Source: Ephydatia muelleri (lineage: Eukaryota; Porifera; Demospongiae; Spongillida; Spongillidae). Taken from it: a stretch of DNA of 64,000 nt. The notes under the pieces were generated by a model that saw only the letters and a list, made by a program, of their open reading frames with translations, was not told the DNA's origin and ran no database searches. Shown piece after piece: positions 44,827 to 57,000 of the stretch (position 1 is the first letter of the stretch; every line of letters begins with the position of its first letter). The stretch lies in contig JABACO010000001.1 in NCBI GenBank assembly GCA_013339895.1, positions 22,154,996-22,218,995 of the forward strand, given 5' to 3'. The position numbers were made by a program, and so were the translations under genes.

Positions 44827-45863
44827 CTAGCCCAGCTGATGCCATCTTATTTGCCGTTTGTCTTTCAGTTTTAAAAGCTCAAGTTGTTGATTCCAAAATA
44901 TACACTGAAATGAATCTGCTTGGTATGTTTTTCTTATCTCATTGCTTTTCTCTTCCATAATTTGCTTAATATCTTTTTCCAAAGCCTCTTCTATGTATAT
45001 TCCATGCTGCTCAGTGGCAACATTCACATAACTCTTTAACCTTTCCACTTCTTTTCTTTTGTTCACTATTTCATTCCTGAGCCTTCTTATTCTCTGTTGG
45101 CGTTCAGGTGTCTTTAAGTAACGGAAGTTGGTGTGGCTTGATATTGAGGCATGATTGGCAGTTTTTTTTTGCTGCCGTAACCACTGCTATGCAGAGCACG
45201 TAGAGTGCAACGATACTGCTTGCAAGTATCACACCTGTTGTTAGTAACTAAGAGTTCACATTCATTACAGCGCAGTGTTCTACTATACATTTCATCCTCA
45301 AACATAACAGGGAAGAATGAATCAATAAATGCCACCATGTTTTTGCTAGGAGAATGAAAAATGCCCTTGCGAGCATCTGCTAGTTCAAGAAAATGACTAT
45401 CAGGATTTCCTGAACAAACACTTAAGCTGTCTATTTGGTGTACCAGTCGACTAAGTGCAGCTTTTGTTGTTATCTTGTCTTTTACACAGCACAAAGCGTT
45501 GCACTTACCAGCTATCAACTTGTGTCCATGAACATTAACAGACCAACTTAGGTCCTCATTTATTGTCACTGACTTAGTAACAGTAGCTGCTGTTTGGTTT
45601 GAGCTTCCATGCTCCATTTTGCAGAAGTGTACAAACTGCATTGAAGACTGGTTACTCCATAATGGGGGCAAATATATCCCAGTGGAGAGCTGTTGGATGC
45701 CAATCTGCAGTGGCAAGTATAACAGACAGTACAAACTTTATGCTCTATAACTCACTTTCTTAGTAGGCCTCCCTTTTTTCACGAAGCATGTAGATTTTTT
45801 ATGTTGTTGGGATTTTCTCTCAGCATTCTTACGTGACCGACCCAAACGAAACTTGCGAGCCAT
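44827..45863 (-). CDS. Unrecognised two-exon protein with Cys cluster and coiled coil, frameshifted at poly-A
   Basis: Exon 1 (45863-45756, 36 codons) encodes a highly basic start, MARKFRLGRSRKNAER and KKGRPTKK, like a nuclear-localisation segment, and ends at GTGAGT in phase 0. Exon 2 starts at 45704 after CTGCAG. It holds a Cys-rich cluster (RCNECELL, RCDTCKQYRCTLRALH) and then a nine-A run on the coding strand (plus 45162-45170), at which one frame ends (stop at 45114). A one-base change continues as SSHTNFRYLKTPERQQ, RNEIVNKRKEVERL and a coiled coil to the stop at 44827. The CxxC-CxxC-YR-TLRA pattern followed by NxRYLxTPE resembles proteins common in sponge and cnidarian genomes that I associate with mobile elements, but no name can be given. 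The frameshift may be a sequencing error or a real lesion. About 250 bp upstream of the Death-domain exon, same strand. Confidence 0.5.
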
Positions 45864-46874
45864 TTGCTCCTATAAACATGCAGCACATACAACAAATATT
45901 GATCACGCCACTCTACATGCATCTCTGGTTCAGTATATATCCTGAAATTTTCTACAAACCTAACCACTTCTATGGGAAAATTACACAAAAAGTACGCTTT
46001 TCGGGTGTCATTAGCTAGCAAATTACCGATCTACAACGCCAAAACACTTTTTAGAGGCTCCAAAACCTTCCACAGCCACACTACCCACTACGTACTCTAT
46101 ACTGGAACTCACAAAAAGGTTTCCTGATGGTACCTGTGTCCAGGAAAATCACACAACCAATTTCCAATCAGGAGGCAGCTATACGATTGCCCGCTGTCTG
46201 AACTTAACTTCTGGAAAGAATAGCTAAACGATGTTTGGGTGTCAAAAAGGCTGTCCTCACACAGGTATAGGTTAAACAACACTAAAGAAGCTCTTTACGA
46301 ACGGATGCTCAACAGTTCACACGCCCACTAGAATATTCAATGCGACATGTAACGGAACGTGACGTCACGTCACGTAAATTTATATACCGTTTCCAATCCC
46401 TTTATTCTATTATCTATGGTGCTAGGTAGGGGTTTTCCCCAAAGAAGTGGTAATAGAGGGTTTGCCACTGGGGTTAGTAATGTGTATTGTGTTGTGGTCT
46501 AGGTTTGGTGGAGCTGATGACATTGGGGAGGGTAGCTTGCATGATATAGGAGTGTCTGGATCTTGATTGCATATTGTGTGTTAAGGATGTGTTTTTGCTT
46601 ATCTGCATGTATGTGGATTGGCATGGGAGTGGTTAAAAACCCATGACCATGCCCCTTTGGCCCACCTCTTGCAATTGCAGTGGTACCCATGGTTACATGA
46701 TTGCCTGAGGTAATCATGACAAGTGTCCACTCTACATTCTGAACAATGGCCTGGTTCTCTCTCTGCTGTGTTTGTACAAGCTGTTCAAAGGGTGTGTGTC
46801 TGGCCTTGGCTGAGCATTCCCTGGGTTGTCATCTTGCCCTCTCCCATCAGGCACAGTGTCCATTTCATGTCCAG
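45864..46874. other. Intergenic stretch
   Basis: No gene seen. Contains nested ACGTGACGTCACGTCACGT near 46358. The segment 46425-46560 (GGTTTTCCCCAAAG...AGAGGGTTTGCCACTGGGG...CATGATATAGGAGTGT) is a diverged copy of 51540-51945, marking an old duplication. Confidence 0.6.
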
Positions 46875-46997
46875 CGTGCTAACAACAAAGGAGATTGATG
46901 AGCTCACCTTGATCCAGGTCACGCCCACCAATGCTTCCCAGGAGCTGATAGAGCTTCTCTGTGGTCTGCTGGAGAAGAATCCCGCCATGAGGCTCGG
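46875..46997 (+). CDS. Protein-kinase-like exon (subdomain XI)
   Basis: Open segment between an acceptor-like ATGTCCAG and a donor GTGAGT. The translation EIDELTLIQVTPTNASQELI then ELLCGLLEKNPAMRLG resembles the end of a Ser/Thr kinase catalytic domain (the L-x-LL-x-x-(D/N)P-x-x-R-(L/I)G motif). No upstream kinase exon is seen. It ends in phase 2, which does not fit the next coiled-coil exons, so it is likely an isolated exon or relic. Confidence 0.35.
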
Positions 46998-47181
46998 GTG
47001 AGTAGGTGTGGTTTGTGGGCACATCCATTAAATATTTCCTCTTCCACCTCTTCCCCCTCCCATCTCCTGAACATGTGATCACAGCATCACTCTCTATTCC
47101 AGTACACAGCATCTCCAGGGAGCTGCATAATCCCTCTGCTTAGCCATGTGTGTCCTCTCCATCCTGCCAATGGACCACATT

Positions 47182-47254
47182 TTACACACACACACACACA
47201 CATGCACACACGCGCACACACACACACATGCACACACACACACACACACACAGA
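47182..47254. repeat. (CA)n tract
   Basis: CA-rich run just upstream of the pseudo-exon at 47338. The paralogous position 48776-48890 upstream of the intact exon has the same kind of run, and 47860-48012 is also CA-rich, ending at the next exon. Confidence 0.9.
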
Positions 47255-47337
47255 CATGACATGACATGACAATGCACACCAGACCATCATATAACCTCCC
47301 TCATATATCTATCTCCTGTAACCTCCCTCCTCTCCAG

Positions 47338-47523
47338 GCCAGGCCTATGGTGATGCTGAAGAGGACCTGGACAGACAGAGGCAACGTGTGGAGAAGGACC
47401 ACACCAAGCTCTCAGAGGAGGCTCTGTAGGAGCTGGCCAAGCAGGCAGTGGAGATCATAGCCACTGAGAAGGAAGAACTCACCTCCTAAGAGGCACATTG
47501 CACACAAGACATTGCCTCCATTG
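47338..47523 (+). pseudogene. Stop-bearing duplicate of a coiled-coil exon
   Basis: 186 bp, exactly the size of exon 48969-49154 and differing by few substitutions, with the same AG and GT borders. CAG has become TAG in EEALQELAKQ and ATA has become TAA a few codons before the end, so it cannot be read through. The upstream flank (AGCCATGTGTGTCCTCTCCATC, the CA tract, CCTCCCTCATATATCTATC) is duplicated as well, with an offset of about 1.63 kb. Confidence 0.85.
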
Positions 47524-48016
47524 GTGAGTTTTTACTAGTGGTTCTGTCCTGCGGGATATGATTTTGTATTACACCTATCATCTCCCACATTGTCTGACCA
47601 CATTCCCCCTCCCCTACTCTATTTCCCCCTCCCCTCTCCTTTCCCTCGTCTGGTCTCCCTCATGTTCACTCCCCTTTCCCTCTCCTCTCCTATCCCTCCC
47701 TCCTCTTCTCTCCCCTCCTCCTCTCCCCTCTCATCTTCTCTAACCTCCTCTTCCTCCCTCCTCCTCCTCCCCTCCTCTTCTCTCCCCTCCTCTTCTTTGT
47801 GCTTGTGTGCGTGTATGATCATGTACCTATGTGTGTTTATGCCACAACACACTTACCACGTGCACGCACACGCAACAAACACACACCACACACAAAACAC
47901 ATGACACACACACACCTACACGCATGACGCACACATCATCTGCACATACACACAACATTTACACATACAACATACTTACACACACACACTCAACACACAC
48001 ACACAACACATTGCAG

Positions 48017-51000
48017 ACGTTCCCGCCCAAGTCGTTGCCTACGTGGATCGAATCATCGCCATGGCGAGGGAGAACCACACAGGGGTGTTCAAGGCCAGCC
48101 AGATCTTGGAGTACATCTTTGATGCCTTTGCCTATGGGGAGTTTGCCAGCCGGGACACCTTTGACCTCAAACGCCATTGCCTAGGGTCCCTGGAGGAACA
48201 TGACAAGACCCTGAAGAGGGTGGTGGGGGAGAGGTACAAAGCCAACATGGAAAGTGCTGAGAAGCTGATGGATGAATGCATCACAATATTAAGTATGATT
48301 TTGAATAAAAATGCCCCCCTCTCTATGCCCCCTCTTTATGCGCCCTCCTCCTCATGTCCCCTCCTCATGTCCCCTCCTCATGTCCCCTCCTCATGTCCCC
48401 TCCTCATGTCCCATCCTCATGTCCCCTCCTCTCTTTGCAGCTCCCATGCTTTTCCTTTTTGCAGCCCGTATAATTACCATTACATCATCACTGTCGAGCC
48501 TTGTAACTGTATCATATCCCATCACCCTCTCCAAGAGCAAGGTTGCCACTTCCTGTTTACACATCTCCTCCACACACACTCCACTGCACATCTCATACCT
48601 CTCCTCCTCCCCACACACTCCACTGCATATCTCATACCGCTTCTCCCCACACACTCCATTGCACGTTCCTACGCTTCACCAGTTCTCTCCCTTCATTGGC
48701 CCCTCCCCCTACTCGTACTGCATAATCCCCTTGCTTAGCCATGTGTATGCTCTCCATCCTGCCAATGGTCCACATTTTACACACATGTGTGCACACACAT
48801 ACACACACACATACACACACAACAGACATACACACACATGTGCACACATTCATATACACATTCACCACAAGGCACACACACACACAGAGACATGGCATGA
48901 CAATGCACACCACACCATCGTATAACCTCCCTCATATATCTATCTCCTGTAACCTCCCTCCTCCCCAGGCCAGGCCTATGGTGAGGCTGAAGAGGACCTG
49001 GACAGACAGAGGCAACGTGTGGAGAAGGACCACACCAAGCTCTCAGAGGAGGCTCTGCAGGAGCTGGCCAAGCAGGCAGTGGAGATCATAGCCACTGAGA
49101 AGGAAGAACTCTCCTCCATAGAGACACATTGCACACAAGACATTGCCTCCATTGGTGAGTTTTCACTAGTGGTTCTGTCCTACTGCTGGATTTGATTTTG
49201 CACTACACCTAACATCTCCCACACTGTCTACACTTGACCATATTCCCTCCCCCTCCATTGCCCTTTCCCCTCTCCTTTCCCCCGTCTGGTCTCCCTCATG
49301 TTCACTCCCCTTTCCCTCTCCTCTTCCTCCCATCCCCCTGCTGTCCCTTTGGTTACTCCTCTCCTCTTCTCTCTCCTCCTCTTCTCTCCCCTTCTCTCCT
49401 CTTCCCCCCCTTTCGATCCTCTTCTCTCCCCTCCTCTCTCCCCTCCTCGTCTCTCCCCTCCTCTTCTCTCCCTCCTCTTCTCTCCTCTCCTCTTCTCTCC
49501 CCTCCTCTTCTCTCCCCTCCTCTTCTCTCCCCCCTCTTCTCTCCCCTCCTCTTCTCTCCCCTCCTCTTCTCTCCCCTCCTCTTCTCTCCCTTCCTCTTCT
49601 CTCCCCTTCGATCCTCTTCTCTCCCCTTCGATCCTCTTCTCTCCTCTTCGATCCTTCTCTCCCCTTCAAATCCTCTTCTCTCCCCTTCGATCCTCTTCTC
49701 TCCCCTTCGATCCTCTTCTCTCTCCTTCGATCCTCTTCTCTCCCCTTCTACCCTCTTCTCTCCCCTTCTATCCTCTTCTCTCCCCTTCGATCCTCTCCCC
49801 TCCCCTTCTATCCTCTTCTCTCCCCTCGATCCTCTTCTCTCCCCTTCGATCCTCTTCTCTCCCCTTCGATCCTCTTCTCTCCCCTTCGATCCTCTTCTCT
49901 CCTTTTCGATCCTCTTCTCTCCCTTCTCTCCCCTTCTCTCCCTTCTCTCCCCTTCCTTCCTCTTCTCTCCGCTTCTCTCCCTCACTTCACTCTTCTCTTT
50001 CTTGCTTTGACTTCTCCCTCCTCCCCTCCCTCCAGAGGATGGGTTGGGTCAGCTGCAGCAGCACATGGACAGGGCCAGAGATGGTTACACACGTGAGGAG
50101 AGGAGCAAGCTGGAGGAGCTGGAGAGGAACAAGAGGAGACAGAGGGAGCTGGAGGACGAGCTGAGGATGCTGAAGGCCAGGGAGAACCAACTGAGGGATG
50201 AGGTGGCCGAGGGTAAAGATCTGCAGCAGAAAGTGGATGAGGTAAGGAGGGTGAGGAGGAGGGATGATGGACGAGTGGGTGTAGGAGGACGAGGAGAAGG
50301 AGAAGAGTTGGAGGAGGTAGGAGGAGGAGGAAAAGAGGAGGAGGAGGAGGGAGGGAGGGTATTTGTCAGTACTGCATGCATGCCCAAATGTAGGCAAAAA
50401 TGCACGCAATGTTTTGCTTTGAAATGCTCCGAAAATTTATCTTAAAGCACTTAGTACGTAAGTACAGTGTATTGGCTTGCTCACATGTACATGTGTACTC
50501 ACTGGATTTATCAGGAGTGTGATGTGTTTGCTCATAACAGCATCAGCCGCATGTACACACATGTAGAACACATTTTCATGTGGGCAGGCATAAGCAAACA
50601 AACCAACCGAAGTATTGTGGATGAGAGGGAGAGGTGGAGGGAAGGGTGGAGGGAGGGGTGGATGAGAGGTGGAGGGAGGGATGGATGAAGGAACAAATGA
50701 AGAAAAAGGTTTTAAGGGATTCAGTATTAATATCAGTTACATAGCTGATTTATTAACTATAGTCCTTAAATCCTAGGCAGATCCTAAGTTATTATAATAA
50801 TGTGGGATGTTATGCAGTCGATGTGTTTCTTAATTGCTCACAAATTATTATTGTTTACCTCAGAAGTACATTTGCAGTTAGTGTTGTTTCAATTCATAGG
50901 CACTGGCAGAGTCAAGAGCTAACATTGATGAGTGGAAGGCAAGCATAGCTGAACTACAGAACAAGACGAGCACTTCACTGAAGATAATGGACCTGATGGA

Positions 51001-54000
51001 CGGTACACGTAGCATCCAATGGTAGAGATAGATCAATTCAACCTGTAAAAACAATAAACACATCAAGTGCCTCAGATATGAATATGGAAAGTTAATATAC
51101 TTTTCTGTCGTTTGAGGAACGAATTAGACAGAAAATAAGCTCCTATATGAATATAGCAAAGTGCATCTAGCAATGGTACATAGTGGGTTGATTGGAGTGT
51201 TAATTGGTAGATGCATCAGGTGCAGTGTTGTTGATTGGTGTTAAGGATGCGTACGCATATGCCACGTGTAGGGGGTAGGGGGGTATATAGAGTGGAAGCT
51301 TCAGAGTTTAAGACAATCTAGGCGTCTGTTGCGTGTGCACGGCTGCTGTACCCCCCCCCTCCCCCCCCCATATCCTCTGCAAAGCCCTCTGCAAAGCGCA
51401 GGTACTAAGGTGTATCATATCACCTGGGAAGAGATCAGGTCTCACAGCTGGGCATTGGAATTGGTGGCAGAAAACAAAAAGAAGAGATGAACATGTTCTG
51501 ATTTATTTTGTTATGTATTGAGCTGAGCGGTGCTAGTTAGCGGTTTTCCCCAAAAGAGTGGATTTCCCCTGATAGAGGGTTTGCCACCGGGGTTTTTCCT
51601 GGTGAGAGATGTGGACTCATCTATCCCAAATACAGGTTTTATTTCAGTCCCCCGCTCAGACTCAGTAGTTTTGATTTGTGTAATAGTTTTATGGACAGAT
51701 TGTGAGGTGTTGTATTGCAGTCTACGGGTCAAGTCCATGACAAGTTATGCTGCAACAGATGAAGCACTTAGATGTTGGAGTAAGAACATGTAGTTTTGAT
51801 TATGTAATAGAGACAGATGTGTAATGTTGTATTGTGGTGTACTAGTGGAAGCTGTGATGACAGTGGCGTGCACAACAGATGACGCACCCAATATGGAGAA
51901 GTGTATCATTGGGAGGGAAGCGTGCATGGTATAGGAGTGTTAAAATCGGAGGCATTCTTTTTGTTTTACAAGTTGAGTTGATAATTGTGTCTAAATATAG
52001 TACTGTGTGTGTTGGTAATGGTGAGGGTGAGGGAGGAGGGTGGTTGGAGAAGAGGTGCCTAGGGAAGAGGGAGGGTGCTGGGGTTTGAGGACAGTGGCAC
52101 ACTTCCATTGGTTGTTGTTTTTGATGGTCTTTTGTCTTCAGAGTGCACACAGGCCATCATGTCTGATGCTCTTAAGAGGAAGCAGATGTGGATGAAGAAG
52201 CTGGAGGACCTCAAGGTGGAGGGCCTGCTGGCCCTCAGGGATGTCGTCCTAGCAACCAGCATTGAGCACATGGCAGGCGTGGACAATTGCAAAATGAACC
52301 TGGATCAGATCAAAACGAGTGTACGTCTCTGTTGCAATGTCTCCTCTATGATGTCACTGTGTCCTATTAAGACTACGTAAATTATTACTTCATTTCAAGA
52401 GAACAGACTACACCTTAACTCCGATCGTGAATTATGAATTAAGTGTACTTTGTGATTGGAGATTAGTGTTACAAAGATTCTTGCTTTTTATTTCTCATTC
52501 AATAATGATATGTGTAACCTCTTGGTCCTCGCAGGTCCAGGAGAAGGAAGCCGAGAAGAAGAAGGCCAGCATTGAGACAGGCTTTGCAAGGAAGGTGAAT
52601 GATCTGACCAGGGACTTGGACAATTGCCATCAGGACCGTCTCATGTACAAGATGAAGCGGGACATGCATAGCAGCGAGCTGGAGACCCTCACAGCAAAGC
52701 TCAAGTCCATTGACAGTAATGTTGCCACTCTGCGTCCACAGCTCGAGTTGGACTCTTTGAAGAGGAGATGTAAGTGCACGACTGCCTGGTGTTTAAGGGG
52801 TTACTGCTGAGCCCTTATAAAGGTTACTTCACGTGGCATAGAATCAGTGGTAGCAGCATGTATGCTGTAATTCTTCACTTGTTTGTGCTACTGACAGCCG
52901 GTGGGTGATTCAGCTGTGAGGTCATTTCCAATGGTATCAGAAGACTTTAGGCTATTACCTCCGCCTTACAGCTTAATTGTCTACTTTTGGTAGTACATGT
53001 AACAACTGACCTCATGTAGTAGTAAAGTGATGTATTTGCTCATAACAGCATCAGCCGCATGTACACACATGTAGCACACATTTTTGATTTATATACATAT
53101 GGGCAGGCATAAGCAAACAAACCAACCGAAGTATTGTGGATGAGAGGGAGAGGTGGAGGGAAGGGTGGAGGGAGGGGTGGATGAGGTGGTGGAGGGAGGG
53201 GTGGATGAGAGGTGGAGGAGGGGTGGATGAGGGAGGGGTGGATGAGAGGGAAAGGGGATGAGATGGAGAGGTGGAGGGAGGGGTGGATGAGAGGGAGAGG
53301 TGGAGGGAGGGGTGGTGAGAAGGAGAGTTGGCCGAGGGAAGGGTGGATGAGAGGGAGAGGGAGAGGGGATGATAGGGGAGAGGTGGATGATGAGAGGGAG
53401 AGGTTGATGAGAGGGAGAGGTGGATGAGAGGAGAGGTGGATGAAGGGAGAGGTGGATGAGAGGGAGAGGTGGATGAGAGGGAGAGGTGGATGAGAGGGAG
53501 AGGTGGATGAGAGGGAGGGATGAGAGGGAGGTGGATGAGAGGGAGAGGGTGGCATGAGAGGGAGAGGTGGAGGGAGGGGTGGGATGAGAGGGAGAGGTGG
53601 ATGAGAGGGAGAGGTGGATGGGAAGGAGGATTGAAAGGGAGAGGTGGAGGGAGGGGTGGATGAGAGGGAGAGGTGGAGGGAGGGGTGGATGAGAGGGAGA
53701 GGTGGATGAGAGGGAGAGGTGGATGAGAGGGAGAGGTGGATGAGAGGGAGAGGTGGATGAGAGGGAGAGGTGGATGAGAGGGAGAGGTGGATGAGAGGGA
53801 GAGGTGGATGAGAGGGAGAGGTGGATGAGAGGGAGAGGTGGAGGAGAGGGAGAGGTGGAGGAGAGGGAGAGGTGGAGGGAGAGGGAGAGGTGGAGGAGAG
53901 GGAGAGGGAGGAGAGGGAGAGGTGGATGAGGAGGGAGAGGTGGATGAGAGGGAGAGGTGGGGAGAGGGGAGAGGTGGATGGAGGGAGAGGTGGATGAGAG

Positions 54001-57000
54001 GAGAGGTGGATGAGAGGGAGAGGTGGATGAGAGGGAGAGGTGGGGAGAGGGAGAGAGGTGGATGAGAGGGAGAGGTGGAGGGAGGGTGTGGATGAGAGGG
54101 AGAGGGGATGAGAGGGAGGGGAGGGAGGAGGATGAAAGGAGGAGAGGTGGAGGGAGGGGGGATGAGGGGAGAGGTGGAGGGAGGGGGTGGATGAGAGGGA
54201 GAGGTGGAGGAGAGGAGAGGTGGGAGGAGAGGGAGAGGTGGAGGAGAGGGAGAGGTGGAGGAGAGGGAGAGGTGGAGGAGAGGGGGAGAGGTGGAGGGGA
54301 GAGGGGAGGAGGGGAGAGGTGGAGGAGAGGGAGAGGGGAGGAGAGGGAGAGGTGGAGGATAGGAGGGAGAGTGGAGGAGAGGGAGAGGTGGAGGAGAGGG
54401 AGAGGTGGAGGAGAGGGAGAGGTGGAGGAGAGGGAGAGGTGGAGGAGAGAGGGGAGAGGTGGAGGAGAGGGGAGGGGAGGAGAGGGAGGGTGGAGGAGGG
54501 AGAGGTGGAGAGAGAGGGAGAGGTGGAGGAGAGGGAGAGGTGGAGGAGAGGGAGAGGGGAGGAGAGGGAGAGGGGGAGAGAGAGGGAGAGGTGGAGGAGA
54601 GGGAGAGGGGGAGGAGAGGGAGAGGTGGAGGGAGGGAGAGGGGAGGAGAGGGAGAGGTGGAGGAGAGGGAGAGGTGGAGGAGAGGGAGAGGTGGAGGAGA
54701 GGAGAGGTGAGGAGAGGGAGAGGGAGAGGGGAGAGGTGGAGGAGAGGGAGAGGGTGGAGGAGAGGGAGAGGTGGAGGAGAGGGAGAGGTGGAGGAGAGGG
54801 AGAGGTGGAGGAGAGGGAGAGGTGGAGGAGAGGGAGAGGTGGAGGAGAGGGAGAGGGGAGGAGAGGGAGAGAGGGGGAGGAGAGGGAGAGGGGAGGAGAG
54901 GAGAGAGGGGAGGAGAGGGAGAGGTGGAGGAGAGGGAGAGGGGAGGAGAGGGAGAGGGGAGGAGAGGGAGAGGTGGAGGAGAGGGAGAGGTGGAGGAGAG
55001 GGAGAGGTGAGGAGAGGGAGAGGGAGAGGTGGAGGAGAGGGAGAGGTGGAGGAGAGGAGAGGGGAGGAGAGGGAGAGGGAGGAGGAGGAGAGGCGAGGTG
55101 GAGGAGAGGGAGAGGTGGAGGAGAGGGAGAGGTGGAGGAGGAGGAGAGGGAGAGGTGGAGGAGAGGGAGAGTGGGGAGGAGAGGGAGAGGTGGAGGAGAG
55201 GGAGGAGAGGGAGAGGTGGAGGAGAGGGGAGGTGGAGGAGAGGGAGAGGTGGAGGAGAGGGAGAGGTGGAGGAGAGGGGAGAGGTGGAGGAGAGGAGAGG
55301 TGGAGGAGAGGGAGAGAGGGAGGAGAGGGAGAGGTGGAGGAGAGGGAGAGGGTGGAGGAGAGGGAGAGGTGGAGGAGAGGAGAGGTGGAGGAGAGGGAGA
55401 GGTGGAGGAGAGGGAGAGGTGGAGGAGAGGGAGAGGTGGAGGAGAGGAGAGGGTGAGGAGAGGAGAGGGTGGATGGAGAGTGGGAGAGAGGTGGAGGAGA
55501 GGGAGAGGTGGAGGAGAGGGAGAGGTGGAGGGAGAGGGAGAGGTGGAGGAGAGGGAGAGGTGGAGGAGAGGGAGAGGTGGAGGAGAGGGAGAGGTGGAGG
55601 AGAGGGAGAGGTGGAGGAGAGGGAGAGGTGGATGAGAGGGAGAGGTGGAGGAGAGGGAGAGGTGGATGAGAGGGAGAGGTGGATGAGAGGAGAGGTGGAT
55701 GAGAGGGAGAGGTGGATGAGAGGGAGAGGTGGATGAGAGGAGAGGTGGAGAGAGGAGAGCTGGAGGGAGAGGTGGATGAGAGGGAGAGGTGGATGAGAGG
55801 GACAGGTGAGGGAGAGTTGGATGAGAGGGAGAGGTGGATGAGAGGGAGAGGTGGATGAGAGGGAGAGAGGTGGATGAGAGGAGGGGTGGATGAGAGGGAG
55901 GGGTGGATGAGAGGGAGGGGGGATGAGAGGGAGGGGTGGATGAGAGGGAGGGGTGGATGAGAGGGAGGGATGGATGAGAGGGAGGGGTGGATGAGTGGGA
56001 GGGGTGGATGAGAGGGAGGGGTGGATGACTGGGAGGGGTGGATGAGTGGGAGGGGTGGATGACAGGGAGGGGTGGATGAGAGGGAGGGGTGGATGAGAGG
56101 GAGGGGTGGATGAGAGGGAGGGGTGGATGAGAGGGAGGGTGGATGAGAGGGAGGGGTGGATGAGAGGGAGGGGTGGATGAGAGGGAGAGGTGGGTGAGAG
56201 GGAGAGGTGTACGTGAATGAACATTAGCCTTATTGATTTCATCATCGGTATGTAATGAAACCACTTTTAAGCCCTCACCTCTTGATGCAATACCACAGAG
56301 TAACATACACCCTGATCTGCACCCTCTTCTTCCTAACTTGTACCTGCTCTTCACCCTGTGCAGATACCAGGTTGAAACAAGCCAAGGATCAGGCCTTCGA
56401 GAAACTGAATGGGGTGCTTGACTACTCCTCAGTGTCTGCCTGTAGGTATGACTGAGGCCATCAAGTCTTTGTCCTTTTTCCATCCCTTTGTTCTGTGATG
56501 TCAACTGTGGCAGAGGACTCTATGCATATTGCCCCATCCCATTGTGTATTGAGATAGTTTCTCTCTTGTTTTTTTTTTTAATTGATACTATGCACATGAG
56601 TGGTGTGTAGATATTTTGTTCTGTTGTCATTATGAGCAGTTACATACGTGTACCAATTGTTATCCTTTACGTGTTGCGTTGTGAAGGACCCAGGGTTGTT
56701 AGTGCCTGGAACTTAGTGCCTAATACTACAGCATCGTTCATAAGCTCTTAGTGTTCCTCTGGAACACAGTAGCTGGTCCACAAGTGCTTTCTAGTATTGC
56801 TAAATACTGTTTGCACATCAATATACTGTACTCAGATATGTCGCTCTCTCTCCCATGATGTGCAAGAAATGGTATTTTCATAGCGTACACAGGAGGTGAG
56901 TGGTGGCGACCAGACATCTAACCTTAATGGGGCAAAGGCAAAATTAGGCGTCAGCAGTGTTATGGATGATTTGCACAGCTGCGGTTTGATTGCTGCCACA

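Noticed and set aside
45833-46021. ORFs on both strands around the Cys-cluster gene exon 1
   Set aside because: Shadows of exon 1 (45756-45863), which has a proper donor and basic N-terminus in another frame.
53040-56504. Minus-strand ORFs of 1154 and 1064 codons rich in Pro, Ser and Leu
   Set aside because: They arise because the 17-bp minisatellite has no stop in any minus-strand frame; the 17-residue peptide period equals three reading frames of one unit. No start, splice or domain evidence.
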